The notes under the pieces were generated by a model. That model searched no databases, was not told the DNA's origin, and saw nothing but the letters and a program-made list of their open reading frames with translations. Shown one piece after another: positions 23,069 through 33,971 of a DNA stretch of 64,000 nt. Both the position numbers and the translations under genes were made by a program. Source of the DNA: Adiantum capillus-veneris. Its lineage: Eukaryota; Streptophyta; Polypodiopsida; Polypodiales; Pteridaceae. Position 1 is the first letter of the stretch. The number at the start of each line of letters is the position of its first letter. The stretch is from contig CM043942.1 of assembly GCA_014529385.2 (NCBI GenBank), forward strand, positions 47,968,244 through 48,032,243, given 5' to 3'.

Positions 23069-23728
23069 TTACAATGTCTCTATGAACAAAGTGTCATAGA
23101 AAGTAGAGAAGGATGAGAATTTATACAAATTTGCAATCTTCTCTATGCTCTCTTTATCAAGACAAGCTCTGAATAGCTCCCTATCTCCTTTGTTGAAAGC
23201 GAAAGGAAGACTATTAATAAGACGCAAATGAGGGAAAAATTCACCAAATGTGAGTCTATGAAGCATGAACTCTGGCCGCAAGTTTCCTGAAGAGTCTTCC
23301 TCAATGGTGAAATGCACTCGCCAAACGCCAAATTTCACTCTATTTACCAATCTTAGGGCACACACTAGTTGGATGAATGCGCGGTCTTCCTTAGTGCCCA
23401 ACAACAAGAGGAAAATGGAATCCACGCGTAGGACCTTCCGTCTTAACTTCACCACCCTCTTGTTATGAGGGAGACGCCTTACTACTTGCTCCTGCAACTC
23501 AATTGGTAATAGAGCTAGATCTCTAAGGATTGAACTTTCACTGCACACACATTCCCAGTTAGAACAAATGATCGTTTTTTTGTTTCTTGTAACAACTTGG
23601 ACAAAGAAAAAACAAACATACACACTATTTTGCCGGCTACACTTCATTTTAAAATAGAATGAACACATGTACATCAAAAGAAGTGTGGTAGTTGATGAGA
23701 GGTAGAATGACAGGGTTTGGTGATGCAA
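23069..23728 (-). CDS. Accessory ORF Q1 of element C (unknown function)
   Basis: A 219-codon frame. The conserved part starts around residue 70 (LLPIELQEQVVRRLPHNKRV), then FIQLVCALRLVNRVKFGVWR, FMLHRLTFGEFFPHLRLINS and LPFAFNKGDRELFRACL, matching Q2 block for block. The first ~60 residues are hydrophobic and overlap the end of ORF P2 in another frame, so the real start or a splice junction probably lies downstream, near 23,560. Q1 is more basic than Q2 (KLRRKVLRV against ELEGKELLV). Function unknown. Being duplicated and still open suggests selection while the element was active. Confidence 0.65.
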   Translation of the reverse strand: MHHQTLSFYLSSTTTLLLMYMCSFYFKMKCSRQNSVYVCFFFVQVVTRNKKTIICSNWECVCSESSILRDLALLPIELQEQVVRRLPHNKRVVKLRRKVLRVDSIFLLLLGTKEDRAFIQLVCALRLVNRVKFGVWRVHFTIEEDSSGNLRPEFMLHRLTFGEFFPHLRLINSLPFAFNKGDRELFRACLDKESIEKIANLYKFSSFSTFYDTLFIETL

Positions 23729-23867
23729 GAATTTCTCCTACTCTTTGGGCACCAAACATGAACACCATTCGTTGTTGAAAATGGATCTTTCTACTAATTG
23801 CAACGTTTATTCTAATGTGTGGAGTAAAATGAAAGGGAAAAACCTCTATGCCTGAGCCATTATCCAT
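23649..23867 (-). CDS. Accessory ORF P2 of element C (unknown function)
   Basis: A 72-codon frame starting MDNGSGIEVFPFHFTPHIRI and ending NPVILPLINYHTSFDVHVFI LF. It aligns over its whole length with P1 (23889-24101), sharing hxINVxISRKIxFQ-like, RVGEI-like and NPxILPLIxY blocks and the same C-terminal pattern. It lies directly upstream of Q1. It has no known domain; the C-terminal third is hydrophobic. It may be an exon of a spliced P-Q product rather than a separate protein. Confidence 0.55.
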   Translation of the reverse strand: MDNGSGIEVFPFHFTPHIRINVAISRKIHFQQRMVFMFGAQRVGEILASPNPVILPLINYHTSFDVHVFILF

Positions 23868-23888
23868 GGCCTATGCATGTCCTAATTC

Positions 23889-24101
23889 TTAAAATAACAC
23901 AAAAATATAGACGTCCAAGCTAATATCGTACGTAATGAGAGGCAAAATAAAAGGATTTACCGAAGTGTTTATCTCTGCTAACCTAAGAGGACCTAAAATT
24001 CTATGAATTACTCGCTGAAATTGCAACTTAGTACTAACAATTATGTGTACCTTTTGCCTTGCAATGGGAATGAAGGGATCATACAAATTCTCGTGATTCA
24101 T
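23889..24101 (-). CDS. Accessory ORF P1 of element C (unknown function)
   Basis: A 70-codon frame starting MNHENLYDPFIPIARQKVHI and ending NPFILPLITYDISLDVYIFV LF, the first open frame after the primer site. It is a diverged duplicate of P2: same length, same end and same spacing of the NPxILPLIxY block. Short ORFs ahead of gag are known from Ogre elements, but I see no resemblance to those. Confidence 0.55.
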   Translation of the reverse strand: MNHENLYDPFIPIARQKVHIIVSTKLQFQRVIHRILGPLRLAEINTSVNPFILPLITYDISLDVYIFVLF

Positions 24102-24157
24102 GCAAACTACTTGATTGTGCTAAAGGTTGAGCCTTCACAAAACATACACAAGCCTGT

Positions 24158-24174
24158 CCTCAGTGGGGGCACCA
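24158..24174 (-). other. Primer-binding site of element C
   Basis: Plus cctcagtgggggcacca lies 6 bp from the LTR edge (24,181). Its complement starts tggtgccc, as expected for pairing with a tRNA 3' CCA end. Element B has a closely similar site (cctcggtggcgggcacca, 36,983-37,000). I cannot assign the tRNA; it is not initiator Met. Confidence 0.65.
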
Positions 24175-24180
24175 ATTTGG

Positions 24181-24350
24181 TGCGTCCGGGGCGGGCAACA
24201 AGAAGAGCAACCTCTAGACACCCTTCAAGGCTCCCGTGCTGCTCAATTGGGTTGGGGTTGGAAAAAACAACAAACACACACACAAACCCGCAACCTAACC
24301 CTACACAAATTTGGGGCACCACCTAGTTTTGGATGCGAACTAGGACGCGT

Positions 24351-24431
<81 letters not shown>

Positions 24432-26725
24432 GAGGGGTGCTTGTTGCATTAATACCTCCTTACAAATCTGTCATGACAAATCAAAGTGAGATTAGTATTT
24501 GTTCAGCATAGCTTGCATAAATTTCACCACAACACATCACAAGAAAAGCCACCCCAATCACTGTCTTAAGGCCAGAGGAGTCCTCTCCACCCTATCGCCC
24601 TCTTACAGTATGTGGGATTTATGGCTAGATTGATGACAACACCAGAGACAAGCTATCAAGAACTTAACAAAAAACACCAAGACACTTACGCATCATTGTT
24701 GTCCATTACTTCACGTTGGAAGGGAGACAAAGTATCCAAGCTTAGTCCAAATCCACCCTCCTTGATTCAGCAAATGTTGGGCTTACACTAGTAGGAGAAA
24801 TGATAGATTTCCTACTCTCAATTGAATGATCACTCTCTCTCTTACAATGGCATAGAGTTCCCTTGCTAATCCCCTATTACAACACATGCACACGCATAAG
24901 ACAATGAGCTTCCACTCAAGAGCTCCTTCTAGAGAGGTTGAGCTTGGCTTCTCAAACTATAGCATAGTGCTCTTGCTTATGGCTCCCCCTTTTGTGCTAG
25001 CTACACCCTCCTTTTATAGCAATTTGGAAGGCTAGGGTTACTCCTCTAACCATGGTTGGGTTAGATTTTCAGCAATTTATCTAATTTCTTTTGCTTGGAA
25101 TTATCAAGAAGTTGGTGGGGAAAGAGAGAGGAGAGAAATGGAGGTGATAGGACTTTTCATAGTGGGTTAGTGTTAGTAGAGTTAGTATTAATTTACAAAT
25201 GGAATTGGATATTTACAATGGGAGTATCCATGTAGGATACAAATAAGGAAGGAAAACTCTTAAGAGGTAAGAAAAGGTGGATTTCTTACAAGGTTGATGC
25301 TCCAAGTGTCTTGAGTAGGGCCAATTTTGACGCTTGTTGACGGTCCACTAGCTTTGACGGTACATTTTTTCTCCACTCTTGACCTTCCTTGAGAGACAAG
25401 GTAATTGAAGCTGAGTAATCAACCACCATGATGCTGTCTTTTAAGAGAAGAGGCTGAATTTTATGGTTTTTATAGATATGGGTAATTTGGAGGAGGAAAA
25501 ATGAGACTAGGTGGTCAATTTTGGAATGGAATTGTGTGTGGGAGGTATGAGTTCACCATGGTTTCTCTTGTTCTTCAAGGTTGAGGAGAAGGTGAGTAGG
25601 GTGCAGAGAGGAGTGGTGAGAGAGGTGGGGATGATGAGTGTAGAAGTGTGTGTGAAAGAGGAAAGTGATAAAGTGGAAGAGAGAGTGTGGCTGCATAGCA
25701 TGGAAAAACTGGGGTCCACTAATAAAATCATAGCTCACAGCTCGTAGCTCAAAAAAATATGAAAAAATTTGAGGCAAAAGTTCAGCCCACGAGCTACAAC
25801 TTTTGTTTGTATCACCTTTTCAAATTCGGAGAGCAAGTGAACTTTAAAAATTCAGCAAAACCGATCGTTTTTTTCCACTGCACAAAGTCCTTGTGGGGTC
25901 CTTCTTTGGATGATTCTTTTGAATACCTCCAAGAGTGAGCCCTCCATAGTGCATGTATGCATGCCACCTACCCTTGACCTTATTTGGTAGGTCTATAATT
26001 GAAGATATTGTTGAGATCATGATATAAGTGAATAGTACAACTAAGAAAATCAAATATTGAGGGGTCTAAAAAATATGTACATGTCAAATATAAATAATAT
26101 AAGTGGAAAAAATATAAAGGGGTCAAAAGAAATCTCTCTCATTATGAGGCTACCATAAAAAGATAAATATTTTTGGTGTTCTAATTTTTTAGAAAAAAAC
26201 AAAATAGATGTAAGAAGGAAAAAATCACAATAGAGAAAAAATATACACATAAATAAAACTAGTTTTTTTTTTGGATTTTTGTTGGGGTGGAGTTACACCA
26301 AATATAAGATAAGCTTACATGAAAATATTTCTACATGGAATAAAGAGTATGAAAAATGGTAAGAAAAATTGTGGTAATGGTGAGGCAATGTACAGAGCAT
26401 AAATAACACACACCTAGGTAGAAATATTTAAATAAATACCAAAAAAATTATGAAAAAATTCTTTTATTTAGGCCCTATATACAAAGAAATATTTACACAC
26501 AAAGAGGCCATAATATACTTTTTTTTATTTTTTTTTTTATTTTTTTGGCTCAACTAGCCCAGTGACTAGCTAGCTGAGGGTTTTTAAGAAGATATGGGAA
26601 AAGCCCCCTAACTCACACACGCCTATGTACAGTGAAATGGTAGGGATAGCCATAGCGTTTGGGTGAATTTGGTAGGGTGGAGTAACTTACTATGGCAATT
26701 ATGGAGAGCCGAAAAACGGCTATCA
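24181..26725 (-). repeat. 5' LTR of element C
   Basis: Starts tgcgtccggggcggg and ends cggctatca, pairing with 14623-17210. It has a TATA box at about 25,006-25,019 in minus-strand sense and a (GA)n tract at 24,353-24,427. It differs from the other LTR by scattered substitutions and small indels. Confidence 0.92.
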
Positions 26726-28467
26726 ATAGCATACCATGCTATTGGTATGACTAAGAACCTACTACCAGCCCCAGACCAAAACACTTGGATCCTCACTGCT
26801 CCACCTTCTCAAATAACAACCAGGTCAGAAAAAAGAAAGCAAAAATCTGACGAGGAATCCTCTAAAGCTCATAGTAGCGAGAGCTCTGACAATGAGGAGA
26901 GAAAGGCTCGAAGAGAAAGGATGAAAAAGAGAGCAGTGGCTGCCCACCAGGAGGATCCACAACAGAAGAAGGTGAGGTTTGAGAGAGAAGAACATGCATA
27001 CGAAAGAAGTCGTCAGGCAGCGGGTGAAGATCCCACGAAATGGGTACTGAGCAAGATTAAGGGTCCAAGGACCAAGAACCCTTTGAAGCCCACCCAGAGG
27101 ACCACACTGAACTATTAGAATGAATGTATGCCAAAGCTCAAGCCTTAAAATTGCAAGAAGCTCTTGAAGAACAGAAAAGAGAAAAGGAAGCAGTGGCTGC
27201 TCAGCAAGAAGATTTTCAAGAACAGGGAGATATGTCTCCAAGACCACACAGAGAGCAAGCATATCCTCCTACGCCACATCCAAGTCCTCCACCCCTGACC
27301 AAACCAATTGAAGAGGAGCAGTTAAAAGAACAAGAAGAGGTCAGTTTCAAAGACCTAAGAGAACACAACCCGAAGTTGGACCATATACCACCACCCAAGA
27401 GGAACAGGCTGAGGCAGCTATCAGCCTCCAGAAGAACCACTTCTGATAGCTGCACAACCACAAACAGAAGTTGTTGGCCTGAAAGAGCCTGAAAAGCAAC
27501 AAGAGGCTGCCACAAAAGTTCAAGAAGCACCCACATCAGAGGCAACTACAGGTGAAGTAGAACCTCGGCCTCTACCACAAGCAACTGCCACGATACAAGA
27601 AAAGGAGCCACAAGCTGACACGGTAGGAACTTCACAAATCATCTAAGTGGAGCCTAAAGATTGGGAAGCTATCGATGAGGTCATTTTACAAGTGAATGGA
27701 TATGCCCAGCAGATGCTGCAAATGAATGATAAAATGAGATCAGCCACATTAGCCGTAGTGCAAAGGAAAGAGAACTAGAGCTTGTCATAGACACTCTACA
27801 AGCGCAGCTGGATGATAGATTAACTACCATTTCAAAATTAAAAGAATAAATCTAGCAGCTAAAGAATGAAGCAGTATAGCACCAGCTCAACAAGGAAAAG
27901 CAGCAGAAGGAACTGGAAGAGCTAGGAGAGCTTCTCACCAAACTCTCCGATGCCTGCAAGACAAAAGATGAGCAGCTGGCCAAGGTGACAAATGATCTTA
28001 TAGTCACTACTCAGTCAATGCAAAAGCTTTAGGTACAGCTGGATGTAGCAAATGCTTCCTTGCAATATTCTGAACAAAGGATCAATGATCAAGCAATAGT
28101 TCTAAGACAAATTCAAGAAAATCTAGTTGTCGCCTCACTCAAAGGAACTAGTGGCGTATGCAAAGCTTTGGAGAAGCGGAATAAAGACCTAGAGCTTCAG
28201 CTAAAGTTAGAACAATCACAGCGGCGTGACCTTGCTTTGATGCGGGTCCAAAAAGAAGAGCAACTACTCAAAGAGATAGCGGATCTGAGCGAGAAAATCA
28301 ACTCCTAAGAGACAAACATCCGGAAGCTCAAGAAGAGGCAGGTACATCTGAACAACCACCTTTGGATCTATCGCCACTCTCCTTTACAAAAAGAGAAACA
28401 CAACCAGCCGAAGAGCTCTAGGAAGAGTCCGACTTTCAAGTGCCCATCACTGAAGAACAACAAGTGA
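26726..28467 (+). pseudogene. Element E coiled-coil ORF, part 2
   Basis: This continues part 1 in frame (YHAIGMTKNLLPAPDQNTWI), then a charged segment KRKQKSDEESSKAHSSESSD and RRERMKKRAVAAHQEDPQQK. After a frame break comes KAQALKLQEALEEQKREKEA, a Pro-rich stretch (27,230-27,300), and a Gln/Glu/Pro-rich region to about 27,650. The rest is mostly heptad-like coiled coil (QLDDRLTTISKLKE; LGELLTKLSDACKTKDEQLA; frame 28060-28308 with NKDLELQLKLEQSQRRDLAL). It reaches the insertion point of element D at 28,467. Several stops and frame changes show decay. Function unknown; the architecture suggests a structural or nuclear-type protein. Confidence 0.5.
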
Positions 28468-29608
28468 TGTCGGGGGATAATTGTGCGAAAGGTGAGCCGG
28501 GAAGGCACCGGGCCCTTGGCTGTGAGAGGTGCGGGAAACAAGGTGTAGCAGATGCAATTATCGACAACAGTATTCAAAACAAGTAGTCTGTCTAATTTCC
28601 AATTAATCGACAGAATCCATGATTAATCAATCCCTAATGGAAGCTTAAATGCTCTTACAAGGAAAAACTGGCTTAAATCAGGTGCTTAAATAAGAAATTG
28701 ATGAAATTCTGCTTACTTTGCCTTCTCCTCCTCGATTCGAATGGTTAATAAGCTTCGAGCAGATTTCGAATGGCTAATGAGGCTTAGGGAAGGTTTAAGA
28801 CGGCTTAAGAGAGCTTATGACTCGGGTAATGAAAGCTTAAAAGATTAGGCTCGGTTTAGGAGATAGAAACTCGATTAGGCTTAGCTTATGGTGATAGATT
28901 AGATTAAGAGAGGTTAAAAAAAAAAACTTAAGCTTGAGGGTTAACTCCGCTCTTGATAGCTTAAGAGCTTTGGATTATGGCTTATGAAGGGGTTTAAGCT
29001 TACGAGGATTAAGCAAGCTTGAAGATTCGAAGGAGAAGCTTAAGAATATCCCCGCTTATGAAGAGGAGATTAGGTGCTTCGGGATTATCAAGAGCTTAAG
29101 GGTATGGAGCTTAGGAGGAGGAGGAGGAGCCCTTCCAATGATGAGGTGAAAAAATCCCAATGTTCTTTTTATGGATGCATGTCCCCTCTTGCTAAATTTA
29201 GCTAGGCACCCATTAGCGATGTTGCTAATGGGTCCTCCACAAAGTGAGCACTTCAGCCCGATGCATTCATTTCATTTTTATTCCGTCAGCTGCTATTGCC
29301 CAATCTGGCACGGATCTGCAATCGACTTGAACTTTAAACTGCCATAACCTCTTCATCGTAGCTCTAATCGACGAGCCGTAAAGACATGCCGGTAGAGCAC
29401 ATCGAGCACTACAATTTTAGAGCACAATACCCATCCGTGTTCACTTCAAGCATAACACTTTTTAGCATCATTAAGGCATGTTTTGGCCCTTTTGAACTCG
29501 ACCTGCAACCAGCCCTTAATCATTGTTCATTAAACATATAAGCTTCAAACAAACTTAATGTGCATTTTTTTGGCATCTTTCTTTGCATGTGAGTGGAGCT
29601 GCATGACA
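28468..29608 (-). repeat. 3' LTR of element D
   Basis: Starts tgtcgggggataattg and ends gcatgaca, matching 47267-48433 with scattered changes. It is adjoined by a purine tract (ggtttagagggagtgaa in minus sense, 29,609-29,625). It contains a stretch dense in gcttaa/gcttat/gattag words (about 28,640-29,120) and a near-palindrome at 29,208-29,233. Confidence 0.92.
29208..29233. repeat. 26-bp near-palindrome in D 3' LTR
   Basis: acccattagcgat and gttgctaatgggt form a hairpin with 11 paired bases per arm. The copy in the other LTR (48,016-48,041) is a perfect 26-bp palindrome with gacgtc at the centre. The changes here are C-to-T at both central CpG positions. Confidence 0.85.
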
Positions 29609-29655
29609 TTCACTCCCTCTAAACCTGCACAACCTCCAGTCTATGCCAATTGCAC

Positions 29656-30525
29656 TTAATCAGCTTCATTAAAATCATCATCAGACATATCATCTGATGT
29701 ATACATAACATGATCCTCTGGAGGCGGATTTGAATGAGAATCTTCAAGAACAGTCTCGCCTTCTCGCTTCTTGAACAGCTTGATTCTTTTTCCTACTAAA
29801 GGCACTTTTAGCATAGTACCATCTGGTTCACACAATTGATATGTCACATTATCAAAAACATGTTGCACCACATATGGTCCAAACCACCTTTTCACCATTT
29901 TCCGCATAGCAGAGTATTGGTTCTCCAAGCTACTGTCATAAACAAGTACCCAGTCACCTTCCTTGATAGCATGTGGTCGTAGTCTATGCTTTCCATCAAA
30001 TGCTGCCTTGTTCTTCAATCTTGCCTCCTTAAGCTTCTCTTTAGCCTGCTCAATACCCTCTTGACGCCTCTCAAGTTGCCGAATACGTAAAGCAAGCAAG
30101 TCTTTAGTAAACATACCTTCTTCCCATGGAATTATGGTCCAATTTGTAACTGCTTCCTCTGTAGGCATAATGGGTTTTTGCCCATACATTACTTTGAATG
30201 GCATAAATCCTGTAATTGAACTGCGACTAGTGCAATCAGCCCACAAAGCAAATGGCAAGAGTTTAGGCCAATCACCAATATGTCCTTCACACACCTTTGC
30301 TAAAGCTTTAACAATAGGCGGATGTCCTCTTTCACTCTTCCCGTTACCATCTAGATTATATGCTGTGGTGAGGGCAAGTCTAATGCCCATATGAGCAAAA
30401 AACTCTCGAGCTTCATCTACATCTAGCTCTCCTCTATCTGCAGTAATTCTACCAACACATCCATACATAGAGATAACATCTTTAAGCAAGAACTTGCATA
30501 CTGAACTGGTAGCTTTGGTAGGCAA
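29656..30525 (-). CDS. Integrase core end and C-terminus (element D)
   Basis: A 289-codon frame with SSVCKFLLKDVISMYGCVGR and ITADRGELDVDEAREFFAHM (second catalytic Asp in ADRGE), then ALTTAYNLDGNGKSERGHPP, where the Glu of NGKSERGH takes the place of the catalytic NGQ.ER motif. This is followed by LPFALWADCTSRSSITGFMP and the C-terminal DNA-binding segment EGDWVLVYDSSLENQ ... KRWFGPYVVQHVFDN, ending in an acidic tail. It is a domain of the D polyprotein. The N-terminal part lies upstream (30,531-31,088) and is disrupted by a repeat. Confidence 0.85.
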   Translation of the reverse strand: MPTKATSSVCKFLLKDVISMYGCVGRITADRGELDVDEAREFFAHMGIRLALTTAYNLDGNGKSERGHPPIVKALAKVCEGHIGDWPKLLPFALWADCTSRSSITGFMPFKVMYGQKPIMPTEEAVTNWTIIPWEEGMFTKDLLALRIRQLERRQEGIEQAKEKLKEARLKNKAAFDGKHRLRPHAIKEGDWVLVYDSSLENQYSAMRKMVKRWFGPYVVQHVFDNVTYQLCEPDGTMLKVPLVGKRIKLFKKREGETVLEDSHSNPPPEDHVMYTSDDMSDDDFNEAD

Positions 30526-30530
30526 AGCTA

Positions 30531-30654
30531 TGCCTTCAACCTGGTTTGTAAGATCTTCCCTGGCAAGAACAATATATCTCTGCCTTCAACCTGGTTTGTA
30601 AGCTCTGCCTTCAACCTGGTTTGTAAATCTTCCCTGGCAAGAACAATATATCTC
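30531..30654 (-). repeat. Three-fold tandem duplication inside D integrase
   Basis: A 50-bp unit (tgccttcaacctggtttgta ... aatatatctc, 30,531-30,580), a 25-bp partial unit (30,581-30,605) and a second full unit (30,606-30,654) follow each other directly. The duplication lies in the integrase core around YIVLAREDLQTRLKAE and breaks the reading frame. Confidence 0.9.
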
Positions 30655-31171
30655 ATCTGCCACACTCCTACTAGCATCGTAATAAGTTTCACCACCCACT
30701 TATAGTGCATTGCCAGTGGATAGGTGGGATGCAACCCATCTCTATGTCCTCGCACATTAGATTACTATTGACATATTAAGCATGATTCCACAAATTGAAC
30801 CACATCTTTGTACATACCTTTCCACCAATATCGGTCTTTAATTTTGACAAAGGTTGCCCAGGCTCCTCTGTGTCTAGCCCATAGACTTTCATGAAACTCT
30901 TTAATCACCTGATGTTGGGTCGCTTTGTCGCAAATAATTCGTTGTGGTACCCCTCCTGGGCGCTTCGGTTGCTTCCATAAATGTCTGTCTTTCAGGAAAT
31001 AGTAATAGGCCTTTTTCCTGATCTTCCTGAATTCTTGATCACTCCATCCTTCTTGTCTAGTGAGAGAACTTAGGTAGCGGCCAATCATAAGCCACTCTCC
31101 ATCATAAAACTCTTCAAGAAAGACTTCAAACGAGCAATACTACCACAGTTGGCATGTAGATAAGAAAACGT
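30655..31171 (-). pseudogene. Integrase zinc domain and first core segment (element D)
   Basis: Frame 30765-31088 carries FRKIRKKAYYYFLKDRHLWK, then QHQVIKEFHESLWARHRGAW and FVESCLICQ, an HHCC-like zinc domain. Frame 30528-30755 continues with HPTYPLAMHYKWVVKLITML, where the first catalytic Asp is expected and Lys stands in a probable VDL position. The left target copy of element B (acgt, 31,168-31,171) ends this segment; upstream sequence resumes at 37,525 in frame. Confidence 0.75.
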
Positions 31172-32002
31172 TGTTGGGAAACAAGCAAACTAAAACACCT
31201 CTATAGTGATGTCACCCAAGAGCGTTGAAAGAGAACTACAAGACACCAAAAGCTTTGCAAAATCTTTTTGAAACACCACCAGTCCAATAGGAGTAGACCC
31301 TTGGGAATTTACTAGTCGTCGCCCACCCAAGAGACTATGTCACATAGGAGAAAAACCCTGAAGATGAGAGCCTCTCCTTACACAATCAAACATCACAAAC
31401 CCATAACTTCAACATCAATTCCACAATTCATAGATACATGCCCTCCGAATCTGTCTACACACAATTTGCCACTAGGCTGCCATAGCCATAACCCTGCAGA
31501 GAACTAGTCGTAACCTGAAGAGAACAACTCCAATTGGGGCACTTTAAAGCTTGAAAAAATATTGAAAAATGACTGGCAAGAAATCTGAAGATAACCAAAA
31601 TTGATTCCATATGCCTCCATGAGCAAAATTGACGCAAACAGAAAGCTGTCCCAACACGACTACACGTAGAGAAGGCTAGTCGGGGCAAAAAACTGCATCC
31701 AAGAGCACTAAGGAGACACAACGAGCTAAAACCTGCAAATTTATGATGTTTGGCTGAGCTTTTTTTAAGTTTGTACATGAGTTTTACTTATATACAATGC
31801 TCACTTCAAAAAACTCACTCACGGGCACTTACAGTAGCTCGACAGCCGTCACTAGACTAGCGACATGCAGTGCATGCACATGTGCTTGCTAAAGCAAGCT
31901 AAAAAACCCACAAAAAGAAATCCCACATGCCCTTTTGACATCGGGCGTCATGTCCATATGTACAAATTTACAAAAAACGGGGTGTCAAAAATGCGCCCAA
32001 CA
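31172..32002 (-). repeat. 3' LTR of element B (full length)
   Basis: 831 bp, TG...CA. It contains the ~310-bp block missing from the 5' LTR. It carries local near-duplicate sequences shared with 37,024-37,524 (gtcgtaacctgaagag, gactacacgtagagaaggc). Confidence 0.92.
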
Positions 32003-32029
32003 TAGTTTGCCACACCCAGCCTGCTAGAT

Positions 32030-33282
32030 TCATTCATGGTCAACAACACAAAAGAGATCCTGTAAACCACATGAGGAAGTCTTCACTTCATCTTCATCAT
32101 TAGAAAAATGATCAAAAAAGTCTTCAAAAGAAGGCTCATCCTCAATCACAGTCATCAACCTTGCAGTATACTTCTTCAACCTGTAGCCATTCACACGTGC
32201 TTTATGCGGGGTACGATCCAAGTCAGCAAGCTGATATGTGCCATTTGGAAACCCGTTTAAGACCAAGAAAGGACCTTGCCACTTGATTTGAAATTTATTT
32301 TGAAAAGTGCTATCAAGCTTACTATTGTAACGAAGAACCATGTCACCCTTCTTGATGTCCTTGTCCTTTACCTTCTCATTTGCCTTTGCTTGATTCTTCT
32401 TCAAGACCTACTCATAATGCTCAAAAGCTAACACCCTATCCAATTGTACACATTGCAAATATAAAAGTCTTTCCTTGAATGCATCATTGGGCTCTTATTC
32501 AAGCTTTAGCATCATCTTCAAGGCTGGTATCTCCACCTCAATAGGAAGTAAAGCCTCTTTGCCAAAAACTAGATGGAAGGGAGAAAAACCAGTACACCTG
32601 ATTTGATGGCAATCCTGTAAGCCCATAGAGCACAAGGTAGATCTAAATCCCAAGTCTTCACATTTTTTCTTGTCATCTTTGTAAGCATCCTTATGAGATC
32701 TCCATTAAACCTTTCATTCATGCCATTGCATTGGGGATAATATGGAGTAGTAAACCTGCGATGCACATGAAGCTTCTCACATAGATAATCCACCAACTCT
32801 CCCCTGAAACCTGGACCCTTGTCAGAAAGTAACTCCAACAGCATGCCAAATTTGTAGCAAATATCTTCATATATAAATAAGGAAATATCTTTACTCGTGA
32901 TGTGCTTAACAACTTTGGCTTCGGCCGCCATAGATAGTCAACAGCAGTAAGTATGTAACATTTGCCTCTAGCTGTCATAGGTAGAGGACATATTGCATCA
33001 ATACCCCACTTCTAAAACACATCATAATCCCAATGGTGCCTCTAATTTCTGATTTGAGAACCCTATTTTCCATGCTTTGACACTCTTTACAAGACTTGCA
33101 CCAATGATGAACATCACGTTGAACACTTGGCCACACATAACCCTCCTGCAAGACTTTTGCAAAGTGATCTTTGAAGCAAAGTGACCACCACAAGAACCCT
33201 CATGATTCTCCTCTAAAATTTTGTAAATTTTCTCTTTCCAAGGAACTTTTCTCATCACAAGATCAGCCCCCTTCATAGACAA
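32030..33282 (-). pseudogene. Integrase remnant (element B)
   Basis: Spread over several frames. 33022-33282 has the zinc domain start (ENHEGSCGGHFASKITLQ), 32975-33193 the C..C half (WCKSCKECQ), 32718-32978 and 32569-32931 the core (KCYILTAVDYL; LLSDKGPGFRGELV; YYPQCNGMNERFNGDLIRM), and 32030-32404 the C-terminal domain (KWQGPFLVLNGFPNGTYQLA, ending in an acidic tail). Asp, Asp and Glu positions are recognisable, but at least four frameshifts or stops intervene. Confidence 0.85.
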
Positions 33283-33926
33283 GGCATCACCAAGTAGCGC
33301 ATACCTTTTGGCACGACGTAGGAAGGCGTCTTTTTTGGCTTCTCCAACTCTGATGGAAGCATACCTGTTTGTAGAAACTCTTCCTCCCTCTCTAAAGCTT
33401 CCCTTCCCAAATAAAGAGGAGAATCAGCCCTTATCACATACAATTGCCCAATTGAAGCTTGCGCGGCACCATGTGCTTCTTCATTTTGAGACCTGTCCAC
33501 ATGCCTTAAGCTCCAAGCTTCAAAATGATTAAGCATATTCTTCACTTGAAAACACATATTTTTCAGCCTTGGATTCTTAATTTTCCACACCCCAAGTAGT
33601 TGCTTAACCACCAAAAGAGCATCACCTCTTACCCTCACACGACGGATGCCAAGCTCAAGGCAAAGGTTGAGACCTTTCTCCAAAGTAGCATACTCAGCTT
33701 CATTGTTGCTTTGTGCGGTAAGCTTCAAACTCCTTTTAGTTACCAAAGCACCTTGAGGATCATAGATTACCACACCTCCTGAAGCTTCACCATGCGCTTT
33801 CCTGTAAGAGCCATCAAAAAACAATAGATAGGCATTGTCTATGTCAGGAGCTTCCATGTGTTGCTTCTTCACTGCATCCTCCTTAAGAAGAAGAGGGCTT
33901 TCCTTATAGGTAATCAAATCAGCCAA
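33273..33926 (-). CDS. Archaeal-type RNase H domain (element B)
   Basis: A 217-codon frame with LLFFDGSYRKAHGEASGGVV (first Asp), QSNNEAEYATLEKGLNLCLE (Glu), RVRVRGDALLVVKQLLGVWK (Asp), then the RHVDRSQNEEAHGAAQ segment, where C has NEDAD and the last Asp is replaced by His/Glu. Linker sequence toward integrase follows. It would cut RNA in RNA/DNA hybrids during reverse transcription. It is the counterpart of 18818-19108 in element C and one of the better preserved parts of B. Confidence 0.85.
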   Translation of the reverse strand: MADLITYKESPLLLKEDAVKKQHMEAPDIDNAYLLFFDGSYRKAHGEASGGVVIYDPQGALVTKRSLKLTAQSNNEAEYATLEKGLNLCLELGIRRVRVRGDALLVVKQLLGVWKIKNPRLKNMCFQVKNMLNHFEAWSLRHVDRSQNEEAHGAAQASIGQLYVIRADSPLYLGREALEREEEFLQTGMLPSELEKPKKTPSYVVPKGMRYLVMPCL

Positions 33927-33971
33927 TGTAGCCCTTGTACTCTCCTCAACAAGAAAAGAGAATTGGAATTC

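Noticed and set aside
28468-28472. Target duplication for element D
   Set aside because: Left flank agtga and right flank acgcc do not match even with one or two changes, so I report none.
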